Positions 50,036 through 61,894 of a stretch of DNA of 63,915 bases are shown piece after piece. Source of the DNA: Zygnema circumcarinatum (lineage: Eukaryota > Streptophyta > Zygnematophyceae > Zygnematales > Zygnemataceae); the NCBI GenBank assembly GCA_037447605.1, contig CM074813.1, positions 2,614,644 through 2,678,558 of the forward strand. The letters run 5' to 3'. The position numbers and the translations under genes were made by a program. The notes under the pieces were generated by a model. It had not been told where the DNA came from and did not search any database. It saw only the letters and a program-made list of their open reading frames with translations. How positions within the stretch are numbered: the stretch's first letter is position 1; the number at the start of each line of letters is the position of its first letter.

Positions 50036-52573
50036 TCAGTTGATCACTTCATAGAGAGGCTGCACGCTCACCAGCGCGCACGCCTCCTCCGCCTGCGAAA
50101 CAAAACATTGCGCCGAACATGCTCAGCCTCACTAAGCAACTGCAATTTCCTACAGCCTGTTTTCTCTTAAATCGAGTTCAGGGTGCAGAGTTTCACGACT
50201 TACGGTCGAAGGTTCAGGGTTTTAGATTCAGAGTTCTGAATCCCAGGATTGAAGGTTTTCGTCTTCACGGTTTAAGGTCCAGAGTTCACAGGATTTAAAG
50301 CTGGGAAGGATCAGTTTTCAGATTTTAGGATTCGAGGTATTAGGGTTCTGGATCTCAGGCCTTCAAATTCAGGGTTCAGGATTTCAGAATTTTAGGGTTT
50401 CCCCGCACCGTCATTTCGATTTCGAACGCGTGGTCGTCCTCGTGCGCGCGCGCAACCTCGAACCGGAGACCTCTGCGGGGCCAGGGCGGGCGCGGGCGGA
50501 GGCGGCCCGCGAGGGAGCACGAGGGGGAGGAGGAGGAGGGCAGGGCCGCTATGACGCGCGCGTCCTACGCCGCCATGGCCATGTATATGTATATGTATAT
50601 GTGTATGGTGGCCGGGTATATGGGGAGGGGAATGAGCTGGAGTCAAACATAGTCTAAGTTTGACGCAAGAAGCGAGAAGAAGGCAAGCACAACTCTGCAG
50701 CTTGTAACCCTAAAGAGTTCAAACCCTAAGTTTGAACACAGCACGCACGGACAGATATCGTCTCAACCTAACGCGGCTTTAAACTCGAATAAGTTTTAAG
50801 ACGATAGATAGATAAAGAAGCAAATCATGCACACATTGAACTGAGACTACAGGCTGAAATCTTTTCTTTGTTTCTCACCTCAAGATTGACATAGACCACC
50901 CTCTCCTCCTCTGCCAGCCGCCACACCTCCTCCTCCGACAGCTCTGACCTCAGAATAGGGAGTGGAGGAGGTGAGAGAGTGGGCGACGAGAGAGTGACAC
51001 GTGGTGTCGTTGATGCCACGTCGGTAGCCATGGCTTCCTCCTCGTTGTTCTTACTTTCGGGAAAATTTTCAGAAAGTTTTCCAGGAGAGCTTCTCCGTTG
51101 CCTGAACTCACTTGAGCCTTTCCTCGACTGGCTCATTTTTGGAATTTTCGGCTTTTCAGAAGCCGAAAAGGACACAGAAACCGTTCGGGAGTCCCCAGTT
51201 TCGTCGACAAATTTATTGGTTTTGGAAGAAGTGGTGTCTGTTCTTGAGCGTGAGGAGGGAGAGGGGGAGAGGGAGCAGAGGAGAGAGAGGCAGGAGGAGA
51301 GGGCCTTGAACGGCGCCTTCAGGATGGGGAGGAGGAGGCCGAGGTGGGAGAGGAACATGAGGAAGAGGATGACTGGGGGGGGGGGGGAGGGGTAGGGAGA
51401 GAGAGAGGGAAGATGGGGGAGGGAGGGGGCGATGAGAGAAAAAATGAAGGGAAGGGAAAACGATCGGGCAGAGAAAGTAATAGAGAGGGAGAGGGAGAAT
51501 AAGACAAAGGGAGAGGGAGAGAGGGGGAAAGGGGGAGATGGGAGGGGAGAGCGGAGAGGGGAGGAAGAGAGAGTGAAACAGAGAGAACGAGACAGAGAGG
51601 GGGAGGTGGGTGAGAGGGAATTCGAACTTATGGAGGATGAAAATCAGCAAGCTTGACTCTGACCTTGTCCTCCAATGAAAGAGCCCCAATCTCCATCTAG
51701 CAGGGTCCTTTGTTAGGGTTCAGAGGTTTTCCGTTTTAGGGTTTTGCAACGCACTGAGGACAATGGCGGCAGCCACTCCGAGCACGGCCCCAACGGAAGC
51801 AGCCAACTGAGTCCAACAGTAACGGCGCACATAGCACGCCATGTCCACTGCGCCGCACAGTCTGCATGGGGAGAGAGGGAGGGGCAACAGAGTAACATTC
51901 AATCAATTCAATTCCTAAATCCTAAACTTGAAAAAGTTTAAATCCCTAGAAACCGGAAAACTCTAAAAGCCTAAGGGCCGTCGGAAGCTGAAAGCATGTC
52001 AGTATTTAGGAAAAGACGAGGCAGTGATCTCTGAAAGATTAGAACCCTAAAAATCTAAAACCCTGAAATTCTAAAATCCCATAACCGACAACCCTAGAAC
52101 CTTTGAACCTCTGAACCCTAGAACTCCACAAACTTAATTTTTTAACAATGGAAGGAGAAGGAGCTCACCGGCAAGGGTTGAGATCGTCAGAAAAAGTGAT
52201 GTTGGATGACTGATCTCCGTTGCCAATGCCTCCCTGAAACGAATATAAGGGCTAGGGTTCAGGGATTCGGGTTTAAGGATTTAAGATTTCGAATCGTAGG
52301 ATCGTTAGGCAACATCGAAGGCAAGATTCTTTAATCACGATTTCAATGTATGAAATTGCAGACATGATTCATCGATTGACTTTTAGTCATGTACTCATTT
52401 CTTGTTCCACCTGACTTCCGCGGTTGTCTTTAGTCGCCGTCGTGGAGAAGCCAACGGTGCGATTATCAATAAGGGCTCCGAGAGCATCGTACAAAAGAAC
52501 TGATGCATCACAAAAATACATCACACAAGTTTAAGTGGTCAATCAACAATTGCCGTTCCCTCTCCCTCTCTCA

Positions 52574-52620
<47 letters not shown>

Positions 52621-53335
52621 GTCGCTCTTTCTCCTCTCTCTCTCTACCTTCTCTCTCCCTCCCTCCCCCTCCAGCCCTTCTTGTCCCTCTCCATCAACCT
52701 CTCTCTCCCTACCGCACTTAAAGTTCCGCAGCTTCCAGTCGCTCCCATCTTCCCCCCCTCTCTCCACTCCATCTTGGCCTCCCCCCTCCCCCTCCCTCTC
52801 CCTCCCCCAGTCCACATCTCCCACATTCGAATACCTCTCTATATCTTCCATAAGGAATGGATCCGCCGGAAATTAAACATTTCAGCAAATATTTTCAGAA
52901 AAGGCAAAATTACGGAACTGACCGTCACATGAACGATTTTTGGCGGACGCGTCCTCTGTACGGAGCTCAAATGTGAAGTTGGCCGTTTGTCCGGAATCGA
53001 TACTTCGCATTTGGGCCTGCAAAACAAATTAGGGTTTTAGACTCTTTGACATTGGAATCGAGCTCCTTCAAAGGATTTAACCAAGGGATAAGCTGAACCC
53101 TGAGAGCGATAAATTACTATTCGAGGCTTCAGTGCATTCAGTCATAAAATTATATTTTTGTTTTACGGCTTAACGGAACACAAAACGGAACGCTTTCGGT
53201 GACTTACAACGACAGTGGCGATTCCCTCGGAGCAGTTTTGAACCTGCATGGAACGGCGCTGCCTTCCGTTGTTCAGTATCTGTCAACTGTAACTCGTCAC
53301 ACACACCCTCCTCCTCTCTGTCCTGCATTGCCTCT

Positions 53336-53374
<39 letters not shown>

Positions 53375-54303
53375 TCTCTCTCTCTTTCCCTCCCCCCCCG
53401 TCCCCACTACCCACTCTCGTCTTTCCCATTCTCTCCTGCCCTCTCCCTCTTCCATCTCTCTCTCCGTCGGCCTCTCCCTTCCTCTCTCCCTCCTCCCTTT
53501 AAAGCCCCGCAGTTCAACCTCTACCCACAGTGGCCACTCATTCAATGTCCCTCTCCGGCCCTTTCCCTGCTCTCACAGTTACAGTAAAATCCGCTGAAAT
53601 TTCGCCAACATTTTGAACGGCGGCAGAGAGGCGACCTCCCCCCGAGAGAGACTCAAATTTCGAGGCCGAGGCGGAAACGATTTTTCCGGGGCTCCTGTTT
53701 TTTTTTTTTTTTAAATTGGGGTCCCAAAATTTCAAATTTCAGTGATTAGATTACAGAAAGGGTAAAAAAATTTAAGAGAAGTGAAAAGACCAGAAAAGTG
53801 GAAGCTGTTTTGTTCTGGTCTGTACTTGGTTTTTCTTTTCCAGCTTTTTTTTTTTATTTTTTCTTAAAGTAATCGCACCTGTTGACGAGAAAGCGCACAT
53901 TGTCCGCTTTGATTTCGAGAGTGAGGACGGAATTGAGCATTTGCGTGACCAGCAGAGCGACGCTGTACTTGCCCTTCCCCTGTCAGTTCAACGGAATCTC
54001 ACATAGAAACGCTCGGCTCAGTTCCGTAACGCTCGAAAAATGAAGGAAGTTTTCAAAAAATGCGAGGGTTGACATGAGCATTGGGAGGCAAATACTGGCA
54101 GGTCTGAACATGGTCTCTGAAGGTCCGCAATCTGTAAGAAATGGCGAATGTAAGCAGATGGATATTATGCTTTATGAAGAAATTGTAAATCCGTACAATC
54201 TGGAGAGGCGTAACGGAGCCGAGCGAGGAGAGAGCATAGAGCGGCTCCTCTCCGTTGGAGATTCGCTCGGCGTCGGCCTGCAAACAAGCACACGGACGGA
54301 CTC

Positions 54304-54338
<35 letters not shown>

Positions 54339-56769
54339 GAGAGAGAGGGAGAGAGCGAGAGAGAGAGGGAGAGAGAGAGAGAGAGAGATGCAAGGCGACC
54401 AAGTCAACCGATGGAACCAAGTCCTCAAATTCAAACAAAAAAAACATATTCAAATTATATAACAAAGTCAAAAAGTTAAGAAACCAACCAGTTTAACCAA
54501 CTCAACAACCTTAACCCACTCAATTCAACCAAGGGCAACAGATTCAACCAATTCAAACAGAGTCACCCAGGTCAACTAAGTCAACCAAGTCACCCAGGTC
54601 AACCAAGTCGACCAAGTCAACGGAGTCAATCGATTCAACGGAGTCAGTCAAGTCAACGGAGTCAATCAAGTCAATGTAGTCAACCTCGGCGAGGTCCAGC
54701 AGTTGGTTCCGGAGGCACGAGTTGACGAATTTGTGGCAGCGCTCCGGCTCGAAGTTGAATGCCTGAAAGGAGGACCCTATTTTGTCGCATTGCAGACCAT
54801 CCAGGGCGAACAGCGCGCTGTCCAGAAGGAGCCACTCTGAAAATTCAAAAAAAAAAAAGGGGGTTTAGAGATTTGGATCTATGTGAGAGAAACTGAAAAT
54901 CTAGTACTTGTCGAAAAAGTACGAGCCTCCAAAATTTGGCTTTTGCAAAGTCTACGATCGAAGAAAGGAAAGGATGAACAGTCCACTCAGAGAAATTAGA
55001 AAAAAAAAGGGCCAGAAAAAAAAAAAAGTGAAAAGAAAAACGAAAGGAGTGGAGAGAACATTGGGAAGATTGGAAAAAGTTGTTTATTCCTTATTATTAT
55101 TATTATTATTTTTCCAATTACGCGATGTATCGGCGACTATCTCTGCCGAAGTCGAGCCTTCGATTTGCGGCACAGCGACGAGTTTGGAGGCGAGTTCCGG
55201 CAGTTGCGCGTACAACGCAAAGTCGCCCAAAAGGGAGGCCGCCACTGACCGGTCCGAGTTTAGGGCTAAGGGCGCGGTGGGGCCCACCACCAGCACCTCC
55301 TGAAGGAGGGGGGAGGAGGGGGAGGAGGGGGAGGAGGGGGAGGAGGGGTTAGGGTTTAGGGTTTAGGGTTTAGGGTTTAGGGGTAATGAGGGTTGAGGGT
55401 TGAGGGTTGGGGGTTTAGGTTTTGAGGGTTTACTGTTGAAGTTCTTAGGGTCGAAGATTGAGGGTTTTCGGGTTTAGGGTTAAGCACTTAGGATTAAGCT
55501 ACTAGGGGGTTAAGAGGGGTTCTAGGGTTGAGGGTTTTAGGGTTTAGGATTTGACGGCTTTAGGGTAGTTTAGGGTTAAGAGCGAGAAGGGAGGGGTTTT
55601 TGAGGGTGGAGAGGTTGAAGGAAACGAAAATGAGAGGGGGACAGAGGGAGAGGGTTGGAGGGGGAGAGAGAAAGAGAGAGAGGAGGAGAGAGAGAGAGGG
55701 AGAGAGAGAGAGGCTCGCACCTTGCTGCTCTCACCCGTGGATGGTTTGGTGATATTGATCTGAAGTTGAAAGTTCAAAGTCGCCGATCCAACTCTGAAGG
55801 TGGAGTACCTGCAGGACGAGCAGACCGATACAGCCGAAAATAGGGTTTCCTTTTATATTCGTCATGGATCAAGCTCTGACATAAAAAAAAAAAAAGGTCC
55901 TAATGGGATTATTGCTTTTTTTAGATTGCGGGGTGGCTTGAAAGCGTCAGGACATGCTGAAGCTTTAGGGTTTAAGATTTTGTCCGTTGCAGAAAATTAG
56001 GGTTTAGGGTTTAGGGTTTAGGGTTGAGGGCGGCCACCATGTTCTGTTGAACCGCAGACAGTGAGCGCTGGAAGGGACGCCGCCCAGGAACAGGCCTGCA
56101 GGGGGGAGCCTCGGGCAGGGGGAAAAAAGAATTCTTAAAATTTTTTAAATAAGAAAAGAAAAGATAAAGCAATGATAAATTTTGTTCCTAGCTATACAGT
56201 CCCTGAATCTTAACTTATTTTGAAAAATGTACTCATCTTCTGCACATCATATATAGAAATCAAAATACGAAAAAGTGAAGCGAGCTTCAGACGTGATGTG
56301 ATTTCCAATCCCAATTCGTTTTTTTCTTTTTTCTTTAAATCCTGAAAAAGTTACGTTGGCGTATATTTAAATTATAGCAAATCTGCCCCCCCCCCCAACC
56401 TTGATTCCAAAGGCTGCAGTCAAGATCCGTACGGAAGGCCTCCTTGGACGTTCCGAGAATGGAGCGGTCGAACACGTCATCGACTCCGCAGCTGCAGCAG
56501 AAACCCTGAAGGGAGGAAGGGAGGGGCTCCATGGATGCAGTCATCCGTTACACTCAACTGACCAGTTTAAGCTTTTCTTAACGGAAAATGAACTGAGATG
56601 AAGAAGAGGCACACATTCCTCGCCTCATTCCCTATCAGTCGATCGACGGCTCTGAACCCCAAACCCTAAAAACCCACTCATTCTCACTGGTGCGAGGGCG
56701 GGCCCCCTCTCTCTCTCTCCCTCTCTCTCTCTCTCTCCCTCTCTCTCACTCTCTCCCTCTCTCTCTCTG

Positions 56770-56838
<69 letters not shown>

Positions 56839-57988
56839 GCCACCTGCGAGGCGTAGACCCGCGAGGAGCGGTCCCCGGCGAGGAACCATCCGCACGTGGG
56901 AGCGTCCGCGGAGGGGGACGCGCGGCACCGGTCGGTCTTCACCGCCACCTCGTAGGGCCGCCCGTTGAACGTCTGGAGGGAGGGAGAGGGAGGGAGGGAG
57001 AGGGAGGGAGGGAGAGGGAGGGAGGGAGGGAGAGGGAGGGAGAGGGAGGGAGGGAGGGAGGGAGGGAGGGAGAGGGAGGGAGGAGAGGGAGGGAGGGAGA
57101 GGGAGGGAGAGGGAGGGAGAGGGAGGGAGGGAGGAGGGAGGGAGAGGGAGGGAGGGAGGGAGGGAGGGAGAGGGAGGGAGGAGAGGGAGGGGGGGGTGGG
57201 GGAAAGGGAGGGGGGGAAGAGGAGTGGTGAGAGGGAGGGGAGGGAGAGGGAGTGAAAGGCGAAGAAGAAAGAGAGAGAGGGAGGGAGAGGATGGAGGGGG
57301 ATCGAGGGGGTTGGAGGCAAGCGAGATGTAAGGGGCAGGAGCCACGATTGGTCGGAGGGAAGACGGAAGGGAGGGAGGGAAGGAAGGAGGGAGGGAGGGA
57401 GGGTGAGCGAGAGAGCAAGCACCTGCAGGTACGTGAGCGGGTAGACGGCGTACACGGCGGTCTTTGTGACCGTTATCCTGAACGGCTCCGCGAGGCGCCG
57501 CTCCGTTCCGTTGGCGTCCTTTGCGGCCGCGACCTCCGCCTCGATGCTCTGCGTGCCGGCGGTCTGGGGAAGGGACGGGGGAGGGGAAAGGTATCTGAAG
57601 TTAGAATATATGGCTGTAAGATAATAATATGAGACACAGCAAGAGCTGAGTATCCTTTCCCTTTAAAATAATTAAAACGTGAGGATTTTGAAGTCCCTGA
57701 ACCCTCCCACCCCGATGCCCTGCACTAGGGACTCCTCCCCTCCTGCCCGCAGCAAAAGTTTTTTCTTTTTATCGCTGCCCGCACCTGCCCATTCGCCACT
57801 GAGAGAGTGACTACAATCTTTTTCCCGCACGCAATGCTCCCGTTCCCGGCCAATCCCGTGCTGCCACTTGGCGGCGGAGCAGGCGAGGAGCCCTCCACCA
57901 CGCAGGAGACGATGTCGCTCTTCGCGAGGACGGCCGCCATGGCCGAGCTCGCGCGCAATAGGAGGAGGGGGACAAGGAGGAGCAGCAT
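50036..57988 (-). CDS. HAP2: HAP2/GCS1 gamete fusion protein
   Basis: Sperm-surface class II-fold fusogen needed for gamete membrane merger. Exons in transcript order: 57785-57988, 57423-57563, 56844-56972, 56400-56505, 56038-56095, 55721-55808, 55122-55299, 54685-54836, 54197-54277, 53879-53979, 53577-53694, 53208-53243, 52923-53016, 52411-52499, 52169-52233, 51755-51861, 51664-51696, 50879-51372, 50409-50472 (boundary unsure) and 50036-50092. The length is about 800 aa. Seen in order: signal peptide (MLLLLVPLLLLRASSAMA), AVLAKSDIVSCVVEG, KKIVVTLSVANGQ, YAVYPLTYL, a Cys-rich region with PTCGWF and GFCCSCG, SSAHCLRF, VVGPTAPLAL, LLGDFALYAQLPEL, WLLLDSALFALDGLQCDKIG, NSCLRNQLLDLAE and MACYVRRYCWTQLAAS. 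A membrane helix (GAVLGVAAAIVL), a second hydrophobic stretch (VILFLMFLSHLGLLLP) and a long Ser/Arg-rich tail follow. Homology to plant and Chlamydomonas HAP2 is clear; only the second-last exon does not fit phase. Confidence 0.93.
52555..52620. repeat. (CT)n microsatellite in HAP2 intron
   Basis: CT repeats followed by CT/CCCT-rich sequence to about 52830, between exons 52923-53016 and 52411-52499. Confidence 0.88.
54300..54390. repeat. (GA)n microsatellite in HAP2 intron
   Basis: About 85 bp of GA repeats with GAGC interruptions, about 25 bp from the acceptor of exon 54197-54277. On the coding strand it is a polypyrimidine tract. Confidence 0.9.
54500..54690. repeat. GTCAACCAA/TTGACT minisatellite in HAP2 intron
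   Basis: Degenerate 9-bp units (GTCAACCAA, GTCAACGGA, GTCACCCAG), about 18 in all. They end exactly at the splice donor of exon 54685-54836. On the coding strand they read TTGACT/TTGACC, the W-box core. Confidence 0.88.
56700..57260. repeat. CT and GGGA microsatellites flanking HAP2 exon 3
   Basis: (CT)n at 56707-56836 begins about 9 bp after the donor of exon 56844-56972, and (GGGA/GGGAGA)n at 56974-57260 sits on its acceptor side. The exon is thus embedded between two long simple repeats. Confidence 0.92.
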
Positions 57989-59023
57989 CTGGGAGAAAGA
58001 TCTATAGTGTATAACAAATTAAAAGAAAATGAATCTAATTTAATTCTTAATTCTAAGTAAATCAAGTTTTAAAGAGAGAGAAAGTTTCAATTCCAGAGCA
58101 TTTGCAAGGTCTGTTTATCACAATATAGGTTCTGGCCCAGTTAAACCATTCTAATTCGAAGGGTTTAAGAGGGTGAGGTTGCAGGGTTCAGAGCGAACCC
58201 GAAGAGGGCAGTCCACTGCTTTTGGGGGCAGACCAGTAAACCCTAATCCGCCGCGGCTCTGACCGCCACGTGGCAGAGCAACGGCAGGCCACGTGGCGCT
58301 CCTGGGCGCACCTTCCCGTTCCGGAGCCACGTGGCCGCGACAGGGGACGTCCGGACGCATTGTCCGGTCAAGCCGGCTGGAAGTTTTTTGTCGTGTTGTG
58401 CCGCGTGGCAGTCTCAGCGGATGCCACGTCACGTCACGGGACTGCAAGCGCCGGCGGGTATTCAACCGCTCGCCGTTGTTGTCCTCTGCTTGGGGAAAAC
58501 GACAAGGCTAGGTTTTTTGGAAAGTAGGTCGGTGCATGTCGGTGCTGACGCAAAGTTGTGTCAACTAACCGAATCAGCAGTCGCCACGTGGCCGCCGTTG
58601 ACTTGTGTCGGTGGGCCTAGAGCGGTCTTGGGCAACTCGACCCTCCCAAGTTCCACAAGTCCTAGGCGCCCAATCTGTAATTCCTTTCCTTGCCTTTCTT
58701 GTACGGACAAGCACGGTACGGCTATTTTGTCCTTTATGTGTGAGTATATAAAGTGAAACACTGGAGAGCAGAATGCGGAGCTCTTCCAGTTTTGGTTCCA
58801 GTTTCAGTTAGTGTGTGCATTGAAGTTTTTTTCTCTCTCTAGCGCTCTCTCTCTCTCGCTCTCTCGCTCTCTCGCTCTCTCTTTCTCTCTCTCTCTAGCT
58901 CTCTAGCTCCCACTCTCGGTGCATCCTTCCCCACGCCTAAGGCTTTCCTCCTCCTCTTCTAATTACAGATAAACCTCACCACGGGTAACAGGTAAATTTT
59001 TCATACACACACAGACACACACT
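57989..59023. promoter_or_regulatory. Shared G-box-rich promoter of HAP2 (-) and orphan gene (+)
   Basis: Four perfect CCACGTGG boxes at 58266, 58289, 58327 and 58584, plus GCCGCGTGGCA and GCCACGTCACGTCACG at about 58400-58440. A TATA box TATATAAA lies at 58745-58752, oriented for the plus-strand gene. A CT/CTAGCTC-rich leader follows at 58830-58910. Confidence 0.75.
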
Positions 59024-59701
59024 ATGGCGAGCACACCTTCAGCGACCCCCAACACGGACGAGGTAGCGAAGCTCTGGGAGCAGGGCAGCACGGCATGGGT
59101 CGAGGGGTGCCTCCATGGCGGCCTCACCCCCGCCCAGCTCGAGAGGAGGCTTGCGCCGCTCGCAACGGCGATCCGGTCACAACATGCGCCGCATGTACTG
59201 GCGGAGGCCATATCGGTGGGGCTTTTGGTGCCGGATGGGAAGCGGGGGTGGAAGGAGTACTTGGCCATGGCGGACGCCATGAAGAAGGAGGGTTTCCGTG
59301 AGGAAGTCCTGAAGAGATACCGGCACGAGGTCAACAAGCGGAAGGCTCCCGCCGGGCATACCCCACAGACTGTGGTGTATGTTCAAATGTTCAAGGAGGC
59401 ACGGGCAGAGTTAGCCCGTGAGGTCAAAGGGATTCGGGGCGAGTGTGAGCCCTACATTAAGAAGCATGAGAAGTTCGCCACGACTGTGCATACGGTCGGT
59501 GAGCAGGAGAGGGCCGTGAAGAAGTTCGAGGACGAATTCCTTGCTGAGCACATAGCGAAATATTGTGCTCAGGGTAGTGTTCAGCATCAATTGGATAACT
59601 TCTTTCAAGTGCAGGTCCTTCGTTTTCAGCAAACCGGACACGCCCGCAAGGCCAAGCGTTTCCGGGATTTGCTTGACCTCAAAAGCCGGCCTTATGCTTA
59701 G
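59024..59701 (+). CDS. Intronless orphan gene, soluble 225-aa protein
   Basis: A complete frame with ATG in a good context (CACTATGGCG) and a TATA box 280 bp upstream. Nearly all codons are well formed, with no low complexity. The protein is soluble and mixed-charge: acidic/Ala N-terminus (MASTPSATPNTDEVAKLWEQ), then GCLHGGLTPAQLERRLAPLA, KYCAQGSVQHQLDNFFQVQV and a basic end (ARKAKRFRDLLDLKSRPYA). Helix prediction by eye is high. No signal peptide, membrane segment or known motif is seen. I do not recognise the family; it may be a lineage-restricted gene or a domesticated element fragment, though no terminal repeats or flanking duplication are visible. It shares a promoter region with HAP2. 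Confidence 0.72.
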   Translation: MASTPSATPNTDEVAKLWEQGSTAWVEGCLHGGLTPAQLERRLAPLATAIRSQHAPHVLAEAISVGLLVPDGKRGWKEYLAMADAMKKEGFREEVLKRYRHEVNKRKAPAGHTPQTVVYVQMFKEARAELAREVKGIRGECEPYIKKHEKFATTVHTVGEQERAVKKFEDEFLAEHIAKYCAQGSVQHQLDNFFQVQVLRFQQTGHARKAKRFRDLLDLKSRPYA

Positions 59702-60680
59702 GGTAAGGCCCATGGAGGTGAGGATGAGGTGGCCCGGTGACCTTCACGGCTGCTTTGAGGGAGGGCTTAAAGCGTTGGTGAGCCCAGGTGTAGTTTTTCG
59801 CTCCTTGCTTTTTTCTTTTGTGCTTGGGTCCTTTGCGACCAGTTCCTCGTGGTTTCCCCATGATGCTGATTTTGTCCATGTACATTTGATGGCATCACCG
59901 CCATCGTGAGATCAATGCCACTTCTTTGAATCTTTCCTTGAAGGGGCACTTTGAAAGACGCAATGCTGATTGTTTTCAGAAACTGTGTAAACTGGCTATT
60001 CGTTTAGAATTGACGATCAAGCCAAAAAACAGAAAAAATCAAAAGGTTTCCACACCATTTGGGATTGCACACTAAACAAAAAACCTTTTATTTTTTTTTT
60101 TTACAGCAAACTTTCCTGAACGGAAGGAAGCAATGTTCGGAAGACAAATGAGATGCCTCTTTCGGGCAGCTCTCTTCGAAAGGAAATATACAAAGAGGGT
60201 AAATTTGGCACCGAGACCGCTATCAGGGGCCCAAATTGTAATAATTTTGAAAGCTTCAAACGTCTATAATCTTGCGGGAACGGCAAGAATTTCCCGAGAG
60301 CTGCGTAGAAATTTCTTCACAAATTTTGGGCATTCAGTAGCAGCCCATCGCCCTGCACGCAGAACAAGGTAAATTCTGACTACATAGAAAAAAAATTCAA
60401 TCTTGGACACCATAGAAAAAATTCCAAACTTGGACACAAGTGTTTTTGTTCGTTAGGCCCAGACTGAAAAGAGCGATCATGAAAGACTCTGAACCAAATG
60501 ATGCACAAGAAGAGAGAGATGAGGAAGGCGCAGAGGGAGCTGGCGAAAGGGAGGGAGGCAGGGAGGACAGACGAGTGAGAAAGCGAGAAGGAGAGGAAGA
60601 GAGAGAGAGGAAAAGAGCGAGGGAGAGAGGGAGTAGGGAGAGGGGGGAGGGGAGAGTGAGAGAGAGAGGGCTCCGTGTAC
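59702..60680. other. 3' flank of orphan gene and unresolved 3' end of F-box gene
   Basis: The first 350 bp look like a 3' UTR. An antisense frame (59679-59885, KPRGTGRKGPKHKRKKQGAK) is basic but has no clear support. The last coding exon of the F-box gene should lie at about 60300-60500 (candidate acceptors near 60350 and 60465), but I could not fix it. Confidence 0.4.
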
Positions 60681-61826
60681 CTCTGAGCGGCTAGAAGCTC
60701 ATCCTCGTCATCACAGTTGTAGCCGAGGCAGTACGCACGTCCTGCAACAGCGCTCCATGCGAAGCTCAGTTCTGTTGTGCAAAATGTCTCTCTCGCTCTC
60801 TATTTGGGCACCGTTAACACAGGAACAATGATGGGTGGTGGTGGGAGGAGAGCGAGGGGAGGGAGTGTGAAGAGAGAGAGGAAGGGAGGGAGAGAGAGAA
60901 AGGGAGGGGTAGTCAGTCACCTAAGCGACCCGCCCCCATGAGCGGCTCGGCTTCCTCTGCCACAGCTGTTGCTACTTGGGCCTGCATCCAAGTTCGTACG
61001 GAAAACTGTCAAACGATGGCATCCATGCACGCATGCATACATACATGCATTCATCATTTCGACCAGCTCACCGTCTTAATAATAGAACAGACTTGCGGAG
61101 CTCGTTTAGGTAAAACATTCAAGTTCTAAGAATTTCTGTATTGAATATTCGGACGTTTTAAAAAGTTGGAATTTCCACAATTGAAGTGTTTTCTCCCTCT
61201 CCCTCTCCCTCTCACTCTCCCTCTCCCTCTCCCTCTCTCTCTCTCTCTCCCTCCAGACGTTTCCTTAGGGTTTTTCAAGTGCGCAGGGGTTCAAGTTTGC
61301 CTGCTCTCCGTCGTCGTCCTCTTCCTCGGGAGAGAGCAAACGGTCAAAGCAGCGGCCCGAGATGGAGCAAACGAGCAGTTGGTTTTCGGGGTCGGAGAGG
61401 GTTTCCGTACAGTTCTCATCGCACACTGCAAAAAAGAAAGGGAGCGAGAGAGAGAGAGAGAGAGAAGAAGAAAACGCATGGAACGGCTAAGGAAAGGATG
61501 ATGCCTTATTGGAAGCAGCTAAAGCTAATCCCTCCCTCTGTACAACTGGCAGAAAACTTAATAGAAACCTCTACAAAACTCACCAGAAACCAGTTCCCCA
61601 CCCTCCTTTCCAAACAAGATTAAAGTACATGCATGCATGCATATGTAGAGAGGGAGATGGAGTGGGAGAGGTAGAGGGAGAGAAAGAGGCGAGAGAAGGG
61701 AGCGGGGGTGGGAGGGGGAAGTGGGGAAGGGCGAAGGGACAGGGGAGGGAGAGGGAGAGGTAGAGGGAGAGGGAGAGGCAGAGGGAGAGAGAGAGGTAGA
61801 GGGAGAGATAGAGGGAGAGGGAGAGG

Positions 61827-61894
<68 letters not shown>

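Noticed and set aside
56625-57455. 276-aa frame rich in Ser/Leu/Pro covering a HAP2 exon
   Set aside because: Only the part coding TFNGRPYEVAVKTDRC... is a real exon; the rest is GGGA/CT repeat.
59679-59885. Antisense basic frame (KPRGTGRKGPKHKRKKQGAK...) over the 3' flank of the orphan gene
   Set aside because: No promoter or family support and overlaps the likely 3' UTR; short open frames are common here.
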